A stretch of 64,000 nt of DNA from an uncultured Clostridia bacterium (GTDB lineage: Bacteria > Bacillota > Clostridia > TANB77 > CAG-508): positions 1-64,000 of the forward strand of contig CAKPCK010000003.1 of NCBI GenBank assembly GCA_934141555.1. The letters are read 5' to 3'. This document shows positions 36,378-45,232 of the stretch, piece after piece (positions within the stretch are counted from its first letter, which is position 1; each line of letters opens with the position of its first letter). Both the position numbers and the translations under genes were made by a program. The notes beneath the pieces were generated by a model that was given only the letters and a program-made list of their open reading frames with translations, was not told the DNA's origin and ran no database searches.

Positions 36378-36833
36378 GTGAAAATAGAATTAAGAAAATT
36401 ATTAAACAGTAAAATGCCACGAGACTCTATAAAAATTAATATTGAATATAATACTTCTCAAAAAGAAGAAGTAGATAATCTTATAAAATATATAAATAGA
36501 TATAGTAAGTCAATTTTTTTAGAAGATAATTATATTATAGAAGAAGTATTATATAGTGATATTGTATGTTTTTATAGTGAAAACAAAAATAATTATTGTA
36601 AAACAATGAAAAAAGTATATAAAACCAAAAGTAAATTATATGAAATTGAAAAAATGAGCACGAATTTTATGAGAATATCTAAAAATTGTATAGTAAATAT
36701 AGAACATATAAAGAATTTTGATATTAGTAAAACAGGAAGTATAATAATAAATTTAGATGATAATACTTTCAAAATTGTATCAAAAAGAAAAATAAAAGAT
36801 GTAATATATTTTTTAGATGAAAGGATGAAATAA
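36378..36833 (+). CDS. LytTR-family DNA-binding regulator without receiver domain
   Basis: This 151-residue protein has a short N-terminal segment (1-50) and a C-terminal LytTR domain with the typical NFMRISKNCIVNIEHIKNFD core and the VSKRKIKDV end. It lacks a phosphoreceiver domain, so it resembles regulators of LytTR regulatory systems, in which a small membrane protein controls the regulator. The start is GTG at 36378, 3 bases after GGAGGA-type sequence (GGAGGAGAAA). Two membrane proteins follow in the same operon, and two ABC proteins follow after a second promoter. It probably autoregulates through the direct repeat upstream. Confidence 0.85.
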   Translation: MKIELRKLLNSKMPRDSIKINIEYNTSQKEEVDNLIKYINRYSKSIFLEDNYIIEEVLYSDIVCFYSENKNNYCKTMKKVYKTKSKLYEIEKMSTNFMRISKNCIVNIEHIKNFDISKTGSIIINLDDNTFKIVSKRKIKDVIYFLDERMK

Positions 36834-36834
36834 A

Positions 36835-37107
36835 ATGAAAAAAATTTTTTATTTAATAATGGGTTTTATTATATTTTTGAGTGTGTATATACTGGTGGAA
36901 TATATAGTTGTTGGAATTTTAGGAATGAAATTAATCTTTATTGAATTGCTTAAAGAAGATATACTTCATTGTGCATTTTTATACAGTTTGAGTTTATTTA
37001 GCTATTTTATAATAAATTATATTAGTAATATCTTTGTGGTAAAAAGCTTAAATAAAAAAATTGAAAATATAAAAATGGAAAGGAGGGATACAAATGAAGA
37101 AAAATAA
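36835..37107 (+). CDS. Small membrane protein, LytTR-associated (DUF3021-like)
   Basis: This 90-residue protein has two membrane helices (about residues 5-30 and 42-68) and a basic C-terminal tail. The position one base after a LytTR gene is the usual place of DUF3021-type inhibitors in LytTR regulatory systems. It is shorter than typical DUF3021 proteins (four helices), so the family assignment is tentative. The last 14 bases overlap the next gene, indicating coupled translation. Confidence 0.65.
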   Translation: MKKIFYLIMGFIIFLSVYILVEYIVVGILGMKLIFIELLKEDILHCAFLYSLSLFSYFIINYISNIFVVKSLNKKIENIKMERRDTNEEK

Positions 37108-37339
37108 AAAAATTATTATATTAATTAGTATAATTATAATTTTGGCTGTTATTTTTAGTTTTTTCCAAATTCGAAAATCATATTTGTTTAATGCAGATAA
37201 TAATGGTATTATAGATGGAAAAGCAGAATTAATAAATCGTTTAGAAAAAATAGAAGATAAAGAAGAAAGAAAAAAACAAATAGATTATTCTGTAAAACAA
37301 AAAGTAATAACACAAGAAGAAGCAGATAAATTGTATTAA
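37094..37339 (+). CDS. Single-pass membrane micropeptide of the LytTR operon
   Basis: I do not recognise this 81-residue protein. It has one N-terminal membrane helix (residues 6-24) followed by a charged helical domain with two parallel segments (LINRLEKIEDKEERKKQI and VKQKVITQEEADKLY). The second resembles a short SHOCT-like oligomerisation motif. AGGAGGG precedes the ATG within the upstream coding sequence. It probably modulates the LytTR regulator or the ABC proteins downstream (inference from context). Confidence 0.65.
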   Translation: MKKNKKIIILISIIIILAVIFSFFQIRKSYLFNADNNGIIDGKAELINRLEKIEDKEERKKQIDYSVKQKVITQEEADKLY

Positions 37340-37364
37340 GCTATAGAAATTAATAAAATATTCA

Positions 37365-37393
37365 TTGACTACAAATTCATAAAATTATATAAT
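37365..37393 (+). promoter_or_regulatory. Promoter of the ABC gene pair
   Basis: TTGACT (37365-37370), a 17-base spacer and TATAAT (37388-37393). A terminator-like hairpin begins 2 bases downstream. Confidence 0.75.
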
Positions 37394-37394
37394 C

Positions 37395-37427
37395 AATATG
37401 GTAAGAAAAAACTTGCCATATTTTTCT
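37395..37427 (+). terminator. Terminator-like hairpin at the start of the ABC transcript
   Basis: AATATGGTAAG (37395-37405) pairs with CTTGCCATATT (37412-37422), followed by TTT. It can end the LytTR operon, and it can also act as an attenuator in the ABC leader. Confidence 0.7.
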
Positions 37428-37469
37428 ATTTAATCAAACTTACCAAAATATAAAAAGGGGAAAATACAT

Positions 37470-39668
37470 ATGTTAAAATTAGAAAATGTATCAAAAATTT
37501 ATTATACAAATGGAATTGTAGCAACAGGAATATCAAAAGTAAATTTAGAATTAAACATAGGTGAATTTGTAGTAATAACAGGAGAATCTGGAAGTGGGAA
37601 AAGCACACTTTTAAATGTAATATCAGGAATTGACAGTTATGAAGAAGGAGAAATGTATATAAATGGCAAAGAAACAAGCCATTATACTGAAAAAGACTTT
37701 GAAGAATATAGAAAAAAATATATAGCAAATATTTTTCAAAGTTTCAATTTAATTAATAGTTATACAGTATACCAAAATGTAGAACTAGTATTACTGTTAA
37801 ATGGATATAAAAGAAAACAGATAAAGAAAAAAGTACTTGATATAATTGATAAAGTAGGACTTACAAAATTTAAAAATACAAAAGTATCAAAACTATCAGG
37901 AGGGCAAAAACAAAGAGTAGCAATAGCAAGAGCAATTGTAAAAGATACACCAATAATTGTTGCAGATGAGCCAACTGGTAATTTAGATACAAAGTCAGCA
38001 TATGAAATCATAGAATTATTAAAAAATGTAGCAAAAGACAAATTAGTAGTTATTGTAACACATAATATAGAACAAGTTGAAAAATATGCAACAAGAATAA
38101 TAAAAATGCATGATGGAAGAATGATACAAAACACTGAAATAAAAAATATAAATGAAGATTCAAAAATAACACAAGCAAGTGGAAAAAATATAACAATTCC
38201 AAATCAATATAGATTAGGAATCAGAAATACATTTAATATATTCTCAAAATTTATATTATTATTTATAGTATTTACATTTATGAGTGTTGCATTTTTAGCT
38301 GAATATTCAGCATTTAAATTAGTAGAACATTCAACAGAAGAAAGTAGTGGATATAGTGCAAATTTAAGAGATATTTCAAAAGAAAGAATATTAATAAATA
38401 AACAAAATAGAGAACCATTTACAGAAGATGATTATAATAAAATAAAACAATTATCAAATATAGACTATATAGTAGAAGATGATATTTCATTAGATACAGA
38501 ATTTATATTAAGAAATGATACGCTAAATACTTATGGATATATAAAAGATATAAATAATTTCAAAGGAAATCTAGATATAGGAAGAATGCCAGAAAATAAT
38601 GATGAAATCATTTTAAAAGCAAATAAAGATGACTATACTATAACACAAATGTTAGATGCAACATTAAATAGTGAATTTTCGCTACAAAAATCATATAGAG
38701 AAGGAGATACAATAAAAACAGTAAAAATAGTTGGAATTCAATATAATGAAAATAATACTATATATGATAGAACTTTTTATGTATCAAATGAAGTTAAAAA
38801 ACTAGTAAGATCTTATGTGCATAATCAATATAGTGATATGAAAACATTATTAAATGATAAATATGTACAATACACTATTGAAACAAGTGAAAATGTTGAG
38901 CCAGGTACAGCAATTGTAAATGATGATTTAAAATATCAGTTTAAAAATAATAAAATAATAAATCAAAATATAAATATAAGTGTAAGCAATATTTATTATG
39001 AAGATAATATTGATTTAACAATTACAAAAACATTTACAAAGTCAAATCTAAAGAAGTTAACAGGATATACAGATTATAGTTATTATCAAAATGCAATAAT
39101 TATAAATCCCGATGATTACAATTCATTATATGATAAGCCATCATATCAATCAAGTGTATATGTAAAAGATGCAAATACAATAGATCAAACAATGAGTGAA
39201 CTGGAAAATTTAGGATTAAAACCTAAAAAAGCTACAGATTTTAAAGTTGAATATGAAAATGAAAGTCAGATTGTAAAAATATTTAAAGTAGTAGTAACAA
39301 TATTTGTAATAATAGTGGTATTTTTCATATCATATTTAATAATAAGTATTATTTTAAAATCAAGAAATATATATTATACAACTTTAAGAATGTTAGGAGC
39401 AACATCTAAGAGCACGAGGAAAATATTAAATATTGAATTATTTATAAATTCAACATTATCATATTTAATGGTATTAACCTTTGGATATCTGGTAAAACAA
39501 GATATTATAAAAATCGAATTTATTGCAAATCTAATAAAATATATAACATTAAATGAATGTATTTTAATGTATTTAATTCTATTTGTAGTAACACAACTAA
39601 TAGCAAGAAAATTTGCAAAGAAAATATTTAAAAGTTCTGCAATGAACAGATATAATGAGGAGGTGTAA
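37470..39668 (+). CDS. ABC transporter with fused ATPase and FtsX-type permease, subunit 1
   Basis: This 732-residue protein has a MacB/LolD-type ATPase at the N-terminus (Walker A GESGSGKST near residue 38, signature LSGGQKQR, Walker B VADEPTGNLD). A FtsX-like permease follows: one helix near residue 260, a long extracytoplasmic domain (about 285-600), and three C-terminal helices with ISIILKSRNIYYTTLRMLGAT. Such proteins are mechanotransmitters for lipoproteins or peptides. It is co-transcribed with a second protein of the same design, next to a LytTR module, which suggests peptide export, detoxification or sensing. Confidence 0.9.
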   Translation: MLKLENVSKIYYTNGIVATGISKVNLELNIGEFVVITGESGSGKSTLLNVISGIDSYEEGEMYINGKETSHYTEKDFEEYRKKYIANIFQSFNLINSYTVYQNVELVLLLNGYKRKQIKKKVLDIIDKVGLTKFKNTKVSKLSGGQKQRVAIARAIVKDTPIIVADEPTGNLDTKSAYEIIELLKNVAKDKLVVIVTHNIEQVEKYATRIIKMHDGRMIQNTEIKNINEDSKITQASGKNITIPNQYRLGIRNTFNIFSKFILLFIVFTFMSVAFLAEYSAFKLVEHSTEESSGYSANLRDISKERILINKQNREPFTEDDYNKIKQLSNIDYIVEDDISLDTEFILRNDTLNTYGYIKDINNFKGNLDIGRMPENNDEIILKANKDDYTITQMLDATLNSEFSLQKSYREGDTIKTVKIVGIQYNENNTIYDRTFYVSNEVKKLVRSYVHNQYSDMKTLLNDKYVQYTIETSENVEPGTAIVNDDLKYQFKNNKIINQNINISVSNIYYEDNIDLTITKTFTKSNLKKLTGYTDYSYYQNAIIINPDDYNSLYDKPSYQSSVYVKDANTIDQTMSELENLGLKPKKATDFKVEYENESQIVKIFKVVVTIFVIIVVFFISYLIISIILKSRNIYYTTLRMLGATSKSTRKILNIELFINSTLSYLMVLTFGYLVKQDIIKIEFIANLIKYITLNECILMYLILFVVTQLIARKFAKKIFKSSAMNRYNEEV

Positions 39669-39672
39669 TATT

Positions 39673-42123
39673 ATGATAAAATTAGTAAAAGTAAATAAAT
39701 ATTTTAATAGAAGAAAAAGAAATCAAATGCATATCATAAATAATACATCTCTTGAATTAGGTGATAATGGATTAGTTGCAATTCTAGGGAGTTCAGGAAG
39801 CGGAAAAACTACATTATTAAATGCAATAGGTGGACTTGATAAAGTTAATAGTGGAAAAATATACATAAATGGTAAAAAAATAACACATAAAAGAGCTTAT
39901 ACAGTTGATAAAATAAGAAATCTAAATATGGGATATATATTCCAAGATTATAAATTGTTAGAAAATATGTCTGTATATGATAATGTTGCACTATCATTAA
40001 AAATGATAGGAATAAAAAATAAAAAAGAAATACAAAAAAGAGTAAATTATGTTCTTGAAGCAGTAAAAATGTACAGATATAGAAATAGACCTGCTAAAAT
40101 GTTATCAGGCGGAGAAAAGCAAAGAGTTGCAATAGCAAGAGCACTTGTAAAAAATCCAAGTATAGTAATTGCAGATGAACCAACTGGTAACTTAGATAGC
40201 AAAAATTCTTTACAAGTAATGAATATAATAAAAGCAATTTCAAAAGAAAAATTAGTAATTCTTGTAACACATGAAGTAGATTTAGCTAATTTCTATGCTT
40301 CAAGAATTATAGAACTTCAAGATGGAAAAATTGTTAAAGATTATGAAAATGAGCCCAAAGAATCATTAGAATATAGATTAGATAACAAATTATATCTGAA
40401 AGATTTTAAAAATATTAATAATATCAATAATGATGATGTTAATGTAAATATATATTCTGATAACAAACAAGATAAAATAAATATAAAACTAGCAATAAAA
40501 GATGGAAATATTTATATACAATCAGAAAACAAGGTAGAAGTTGTTGATGAAAATTCATCAATAGAATTAGTAGATGATCATTACAAAAAGATTGATAAAA
40601 GCATTTATGATGAAGAAAAATATAATTTGGAAAATATATCTGATAAAAAATATAAAGCAAAATATAAATCAATTTATGGAATAGTGAAATCAATAGTTAC
40701 AGGTTTTAAAAAAATTTCAAATTATACTATACTAAAAAAATTATTATTATTAGGATTTTTTGCATCAAGTATGTTTGTAGTATATGCAATATGTAGTATA
40801 TATGGTGCATTAGATGTAAGAGATACAGATTTTATGCAAATAGATAGAAATTATTTACAGGTTGAAAACACTACAATAAGTGTTGATGATTTTCTAAAAT
40901 ATGAGCAAGAGTCTGGAATTGATTACATATTGCCAGGAAGTGGAGGAGTTATATTTACATTAAATAATAAAGATTATTATCAAACAGCAACACGTCCTGC
41001 AATGGTTAATGGATATTTAGTAGGTATAGATACAATAACAGCAGATAATTTAATAAAAGGTAGAATGCCAGAAAATGAGTATGAAATTGTAGTAGATAAA
41101 AGAGTAGTACAATCTGTCACATCAGATATGGGAATGGCAAGAAGTTTAGGAATAAAAACAGATGAAGATTTGCTAGGAAGAAGTTTAACTATCAAAAATT
41201 TAAAAGACTTTAAAATAGTAGGAATTGTAGATACAGAAGCAGAGTCTATATTTGTTAATAAATCAATGTTTGTAAATATAATTGCAAATGCCACAGGGGC
41301 AAATAATGTAAATGATTGGTTTTCTAGTGTTTATAAAGAAGAAACAACAGATAGTGAAGTAATAGATTATAATTTGTTTTTAGATGATATTACATTAACA
41401 AAAGGAAGATTACCTGAAAATGATCATGAAGTTATAGTAAATCAAATTAATAAAGATACTATGAAATTAAATAAACCAATAAAAGCACAAGTAAATGGAG
41501 AAGAACTTGTAGTTGTTGGATATTATGATAGTCAAACAGATTTACAGGCATATCTTGTAAATAATAATACAGTAAAATATAATGTAATTAATAAGCAAAA
41601 TTCAATGACAATATATGCAAAAGATAAATCACAAGTTATAAATAAATTTAAAGATGAGTATAGATTGAATATTATTGATAGATATGAAAAAGATAGAAGT
41701 GATTATCTAGAATATAAAAAAGATTCGGTAAAAAGTGCAATAATATTAGCATCAATAATACTTGCAATATCATTAGTTGAAATATACTTGATGATGAGAG
41801 CATCATTTTTATCAAGAATAAAAGAAATTGGGGTATTTAGAGCAATTGGAGTAAAAAAATCAGATATATATAGAATGTTCTTGGGTGAAATTATTGCTAT
41901 CACTGTATTTGGAAGTGTACCAGGAATTGCACTTATGACATATATATTAGCATCAATTACTAAAATTCAATCAGCATCAAGATTGTTTATTGTTAATTTT
42001 CAAACAATAGGTTTAAGTGTTTTGATTATATTTGGAGTTAATATATTAGTTGGATTATTACCATTATTTAAAATTCTAAGAAAAAGGCCTGCTAGAATTT
42101 TAGCAAGACATGATGTGGAATAA
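39673..42123 (+). CDS. ABC transporter with fused ATPase and FtsX-type permease, subunit 2
   Basis: This 816-residue partner has Walker A GSSGSGKTT, signature LSGGEKQR and Walker B IADEPTGNLD. A charged linker of about 130 residues (Asp/Asn/Lys-rich) has no counterpart in subunit 1. The permease has a first helix near 370, a large external domain and three final helices with KEIGVFRAIGVKKSDI. I start at the ATG at 39673 after AGGAGG, 4 bases after the previous stop. The two proteins probably form a heterodimer. The substrate is unknown. Confidence 0.9.
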   Translation: MIKLVKVNKYFNRRKRNQMHIINNTSLELGDNGLVAILGSSGSGKTTLLNAIGGLDKVNSGKIYINGKKITHKRAYTVDKIRNLNMGYIFQDYKLLENMSVYDNVALSLKMIGIKNKKEIQKRVNYVLEAVKMYRYRNRPAKMLSGGEKQRVAIARALVKNPSIVIADEPTGNLDSKNSLQVMNIIKAISKEKLVILVTHEVDLANFYASRIIELQDGKIVKDYENEPKESLEYRLDNKLYLKDFKNINNINNDDVNVNIYSDNKQDKINIKLAIKDGNIYIQSENKVEVVDENSSIELVDDHYKKIDKSIYDEEKYNLENISDKKYKAKYKSIYGIVKSIVTGFKKISNYTILKKLLLLGFFASSMFVVYAICSIYGALDVRDTDFMQIDRNYLQVENTTISVDDFLKYEQESGIDYILPGSGGVIFTLNNKDYYQTATRPAMVNGYLVGIDTITADNLIKGRMPENEYEIVVDKRVVQSVTSDMGMARSLGIKTDEDLLGRSLTIKNLKDFKIVGIVDTEAESIFVNKSMFVNIIANATGANNVNDWFSSVYKEETTDSEVIDYNLFLDDITLTKGRLPENDHEVIVNQINKDTMKLNKPIKAQVNGEELVVVGYYDSQTDLQAYLVNNNTVKYNVINKQNSMTIYAKDKSQVINKFKDEYRLNIIDRYEKDRSDYLEYKKDSVKSAIILASIILAISLVEIYLMMRASFLSRIKEIGVFRAIGVKKSDIYRMFLGEIIAITVFGSVPGIALMTYILASITKIQSASRLFIVNFQTIGLSVLIIFGVNILVGLLPLFKILRKRPARILARHDVE

Positions 42124-42171
42124 GGAAGGAGTATAGTGTTATTAGATAATAGCATTTGAGTATTAAAGAAT

Positions 42172-42753
42172 ATGGAAAAAATAGAACAGGTAAAAAAAGA
42201 ATTAAAAAACGTATTATCAGAAAAAAGATATATACACTCAATAAGTGTAATGGAAATGGCAAGTGAACTTGCAAAAATTTATAATGTAGATATTGAAACA
42301 GCACAAATAGCAGGACTTCTTCATGACAATGCAAAAGAAATGACAGATGAAGAAATGCTAAAATATGTTAAAGAAAATAATATTGAAATTTCAGAAACAG
42401 AAAGAAATAATATCAAATTATTACATGGAAAAATAGGTGCAGACATAGCAAAGAAGAAATATGGAGTAAGTGAACAAATAGCAAAAGCAATTGAATATCA
42501 TACTACAACAAATCCTGTTATGGACACATTAGCTAAAATAATATATGTTTCAGACAAAATAGAATTAAATAGAAAAACAGAAAAATATGATATTGAAGCA
42601 GAAAGAAAATTGGCAAAAGAAAATTTGGATAAAGCAATGTTATTGATAATAAATGATGTAACTAAATATTTAATAGATCAGAATAAATTAATAGCACCAG
42701 AAAGTATAGAAACAAGAAATAAGTTATTATTAAATATAGAAGGAGAACAATAA
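42172..42753 (+). CDS. yqeK: YqeK-family HD hydrolase (symmetric Ap4A hydrolase)
   Basis: This 193-residue HD-domain protein matches YqeK, which splits diadenosine tetraphosphate symmetrically into two ADP. The metal ligands are visible: RYIHSISV (His), AGLLHDNAKE (the HD pair), and IEYHTT with IIYVSDKIE (distal ligands). The usual neighbour nadD is absent. Its stop overlaps the start of rsmE by one base, so the two are translated together. The ribosome site is weak. An upstream TTG start is possible but less convincing. Confidence 0.9.
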   Translation: MEKIEQVKKELKNVLSEKRYIHSISVMEMASELAKIYNVDIETAQIAGLLHDNAKEMTDEEMLKYVKENNIEISETERNNIKLLHGKIGADIAKKKYGVSEQIAKAIEYHTTTNPVMDTLAKIIYVSDKIELNRKTEKYDIEAERKLAKENLDKAMLLIINDVTKYLIDQNKLIAPESIETRNKLLLNIEGEQ

Positions 42754-43490
42754 TGCCAAGATTCTTTGTAAAAACAAATCAAATAAATAATGATAATATA
42801 GATATAATTGGAGAAGATGTAAAACATATAAAAAATGTATTAAGAAAGCAAATTGGAGATAAAATAGAAGTCTGTAATCAAGATACAGGAGATTCATATA
42901 AATGTGAAATTGAAAATTTTTCAGAAGATGAGATAAAAACAAATATTATAGAAAAATTAACAAATATTCAAGAAAGAGTAAAAGTAGATATATATCAAGG
43001 ATTACCAAAATCAGATAAAATGGAATTAATAATTCAAAAATCTGTAGAACTTGGTGCAAATGCAATAATACCAGTAAATATGAAAAGATGTGTAGTAAAA
43101 CTAGAAGGAAAAGATGAATCAAAGAAAATAGATAGATGGCAAAAAATAGCCGAAAGTGCAGCAAAACAATGTGGTAGAAGTTTTATTCCAGAAGTAAAAC
43201 ATTTAGCAAATGTTAAAGATATTTGTAATTTAATAAATGAATATGATGCAATAATAGTTGCATATGAAAATGAAAAAGATAATACACTAAAATCAGAACT
43301 TAAAAAATTAAACTCAGAAAATTTAAAGATAGGGATAGTAATTGGACCAGAAGGTGGATTTGAAGAAAGTGATGTAAACATATTAAGAGAAAATGGAGCA
43401 AGAATTGTTACATTAGGAAATAGAATATTAAGAACAGAAACAGTAGCATTAAATGTATTAAGTATTGTAATGTATGAATTCGAACAATAA
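42753..43490 (+). CDS. rsmE: 16S rRNA m3U1498 methyltransferase
   Basis: RsmE methylates U1498 of 16S rRNA. The 245-residue SPOUT enzyme has an N-terminal PUA-like domain (MPRFFVKTNQI start) and a knotted methyltransferase domain. The knot region contains VIGPEGGFEESDV and ends in LGNRILRTETVALNVLSIV, the family signature. It overlaps yqeK by one base. AAGGAGAA lies inside the end of yqeK. Confidence 0.95.
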   Translation: MPRFFVKTNQINNDNIDIIGEDVKHIKNVLRKQIGDKIEVCNQDTGDSYKCEIENFSEDEIKTNIIEKLTNIQERVKVDIYQGLPKSDKMELIIQKSVELGANAIIPVNMKRCVVKLEGKDESKKIDRWQKIAESAAKQCGRSFIPEVKHLANVKDICNLINEYDAIIVAYENEKDNTLKSELKKLNSENLKIGIVIGPEGGFEESDVNILRENGARIVTLGNRILRTETVALNVLSIVMYEFEQ

Positions 43491-43524
43491 ATAAGGCACA
43501 TTTTCAAAAATACAAAGAAAAAGC

Positions 43525-43554
43525 TTGACTTTTATATGGTAGAGGGTGTAAAAT
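43525..43554 (+). promoter_or_regulatory. Promoter of efp
   Basis: TTGACT (43525-43530), an 18-base spacer and TAAAAT (43549-43554), about 48 bases before the ATG. Confidence 0.7.
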
Positions 43555-43601
43555 AATAATATTGAAAATTATGTTAAGAATTATTAGAAGGGAGAAATAA
43601 T

Positions 43602-44168
43602 ATGGCAGGAGTATACATGGCAGGAGATTTTAGAAATGGAACAACATTTGAAATGGACGGAGGAGTATTCAGAGTAGTTGAATTCCAACACGTAAAACCA
43701 GGAAAAGGAGCTGCATTTGTTAGAACAAAATTAAAAAATGTAATAACAGGAGCAGTTTTAGAAAAAACATTTAACCCATCAGACAAATATCCAGGAGCTG
43801 AAATTGAAAAGAAAACAATGCAATATTTATACAATGATGGAGACTTATACTATTTTATGGATAATGACACATATGATCAAATGCCACTAAATAAAGCAGA
43901 TTTAGGAGATTGTTTAAAATATTTAAAAGAAAACATGGAAGTAACAATTCTTTCATTTAAAGGAAAAGTATTTGCTGTTGAACCACCAATATTTGTTGAA
44001 TTAGAAGTTATATATACAGAACCAGGATTTGCTGGAAACACAACAACAACATCTGGAAAACCAGCAAAATTGGAAACAGGACTAGAATTACAAGTTCCTA
44101 TGTTTGTAAACATTGGTGATGTTTTAAGAATTGATACAAGAACATGTGAATATATGGAAAGAGTATAG
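43602..44168 (+). CDS. efp: Elongation factor P
   Basis: EF-P rescues ribosomes stalled on polyproline. The 188-residue product has the three-domain family structure. The conserved loop is HVKPGKGAAFVRTKLKN. The Lys that is modified in Bacillus (Lys32) corresponds to residue 35 here, because this protein has a three-residue longer N-terminus. The C-terminal signature IDTRTCEYMERV is intact. GAAGGGAG precedes the ATG. A promoter and a terminator flank it. Confidence 0.96.
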   Translation: MAGVYMAGDFRNGTTFEMDGGVFRVVEFQHVKPGKGAAFVRTKLKNVITGAVLEKTFNPSDKYPGAEIEKKTMQYLYNDGDLYYFMDNDTYDQMPLNKADLGDCLKYLKENMEVTILSFKGKVFAVEPPIFVELEVIYTEPGFAGNTTTTSGKPAKLETGLELQVPMFVNIGDVLRIDTRTCEYMERV

Positions 44169-44178
44169 AATAAAATTG

Positions 44179-44216
44179 AAAAGGCTAGTCTATTATAACA
44201 AAAGACCAGTCTTTTT
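44179..44216 (+). terminator. Terminator after efp
   Basis: AAAAGGCTAGTCT and AGACCAGTCTTTT pair with G-U pairs, followed by TT. It ends just before the ribosome site of the 58-aa gene. Confidence 0.75.
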
Positions 44217-44238
44217 GTTCGAAAGAGAGGTGAATAAA

Positions 44239-44415
44239 ATGTCAGAAAAAGAATTAATAGAAAAAATAGAAAAATTAGAAAAAAGAGTTGAAGAACTTGA
44301 AAAAGACATGGCAACAGTAAAAGAAGATATGTATGTATTTACAGAAGATGAATTAGAGGATGAAGAAAATAGTAATTGCACAGGTTGTTGTTCTAGTTGT
44401 GGAGGATGTGAATAG
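44239..44415 (+). CDS. 58-aa coiled coil with Cys-rich tail
   Basis: I do not recognise this protein. Residues 1-35 are a charged heptad-like helix (ELIEKIEKLEKRVEELEKD), followed by an acidic linker. The C-terminus is CTGCCSSCGGCE, with five Cys among Gly and Ser. GAGAGGTGA precedes the ATG at 44239. An upstream frame that runs through the efp terminator is false. The design suggests a small oligomer with a metal-binding or redox tip. It probably depends on efp readthrough or a weak promoter. Confidence 0.7.
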   Translation: MSEKELIEKIEKLEKRVEELEKDMATVKEDMYVFTEDELEDEENSNCTGCCSSCGGCE

Positions 44416-44445
44416 TTAAAATTTAGTAAAAATGTGACTATTTTA

Positions 44446-44474
44446 TTGACGATTATGTAAATCAGTGCTATAAT
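44446..44474 (+). promoter_or_regulatory. Promoter of the 93-aa orphan gene, shared-spacer type
   Basis: TTGACG (44446-44451), a 17-base spacer beginning ATTATGTAAATC and ending TGC, and TATAAT (44469-44474). Confidence 0.8.
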
Positions 44475-44519
44475 AATAATATCGAAATTCATTTGATAGG
44501 TTCTTAAGGAGGAACTGTA

Positions 44520-44801
44520 ATGAGAATTACCACGTATGAACGCACCAAGTATGTTGAGGTTGACCCTGATCCGAAAAATGACAATATTATGAAAGGAATT
44601 GCCATTTGTGGCCCTGGTCGTGACCAGCGGAGGTATTATGCAGTCAACCCTCAGCATAATGAGGTAGGGCTTCAGCTTAAAGAGCTTGAAGAGGCTTTGA
44701 AAATTTTGGAGCTCTTTGACAAGGAAGGTTACAGGTATGTCATTGATACGATGCTCCCTGCCACGATTAAGGCAATCGGGCAGATCAATGCTTGCTCCTA
44801 A
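44520..44801 (+). CDS. Small hypothetical protein, GC-rich orphan cassette
   Basis: I do not recognise this 93-residue soluble protein. It has an N-terminal strand-rich part with GPGRDQRRYYAV and a helical C-terminal half (LKELEEALKILELFDKEG). Its GC content is about 45% by my count (126 of 282 bases), far above its neighbours, and it uses CGT, CGC, CTC, GCC and ACG codons. AAGGAGGA precedes the ATG. It has its own promoter and a GC-rich terminator. Both this gene and the 67-aa gene at 3.9 kb stand out by composition. Confidence 0.75.
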   Translation: MRITTYERTKYVEVDPDPKNDNIMKGIAICGPGRDQRRYYAVNPQHNEVGLQLKELEEALKILELFDKEGYRYVIDTMLPATIKAIGQINACS

Positions 44802-44807
44802 CTGAGA

Positions 44808-44840
44808 ACGGCGTCGCTGGTTTTATACCAGCGACGTTTT
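44808..44840 (+). terminator. GC-rich terminator of the 93-aa gene
   Basis: CGTCGCTGG (44812-44820) pairs with CCAGCGACG (44828-44836), followed by TTTT. The stem is unusually GC-rich for this genome. Confidence 0.9.
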
Positions 44841-44867
44841 CATGAAAAATGCAAAAGAGGAAGAATT

Positions 44868-45167
44868 ATGGTTTTCACAACAGAAAAGAAGTATACAGAA
44901 TACCAATTTATTGCTGAAAATGGAAAAATAGTAAAGATCATAGTACAAATTCCAAATCCTGAAAACGGAACAATCAAAGAAAAGGAATATTTGGTAAATA
45001 GCCAAACATTAGAAAACGCAGAAGTAAGGCGAATTTGTTATAAAGCATTTAAAAGGTTATGGAGTGTAAAAAATTTATTATTTTTGCAAATAGAAAAAAC
45101 AATAAAAGATACTCAGCCAGACTTATATAAAATTGTATATGATGCTGGGAGAAAACGTAGAGAATAA
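44868..45167 (+). CDS. Small hypothetical protein
   Basis: I do not recognise this 99-residue basic protein. Its N-terminal half is predicted as beta strands (YQFIAENGKIVKIIVQIPN) and its C-terminal half as helices. There is no membrane segment. GAGGAAG precedes the ATG. I see no separate promoter between the terminator of the previous gene and this start, so expression may need readthrough. A strong terminator follows. Confidence 0.65.
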   Translation: MVFTTEKKYTEYQFIAENGKIVKIIVQIPNPENGTIKEKEYLVNSQTLENAEVRRICYKAFKRLWSVKNLLFLQIEKTIKDTQPDLYKIVYDAGRKRRE

Positions 45168-45174
45168 GTGAAAA

Positions 45175-45213
45175 AAACAAGTGAAGTTTGCAATTTAACT
45201 TCACTTGTTTTTT
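45175..45213 (+). terminator. Terminator after the 99-aa gene
   Basis: AAACAAGTGAAGTT (45175-45188) pairs exactly with AACTTCACTTGTTT (45197-45210), followed by TTT. Confidence 0.9.
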
Positions 45214-45232
45214 AGATTTTTTTGACTTTTAA

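Noticed and set aside
44131..44238. Longer frame for the 58-aa coiled-coil protein
   Set aside because: It overlaps the end of efp and its terminator and has no ribosome site.
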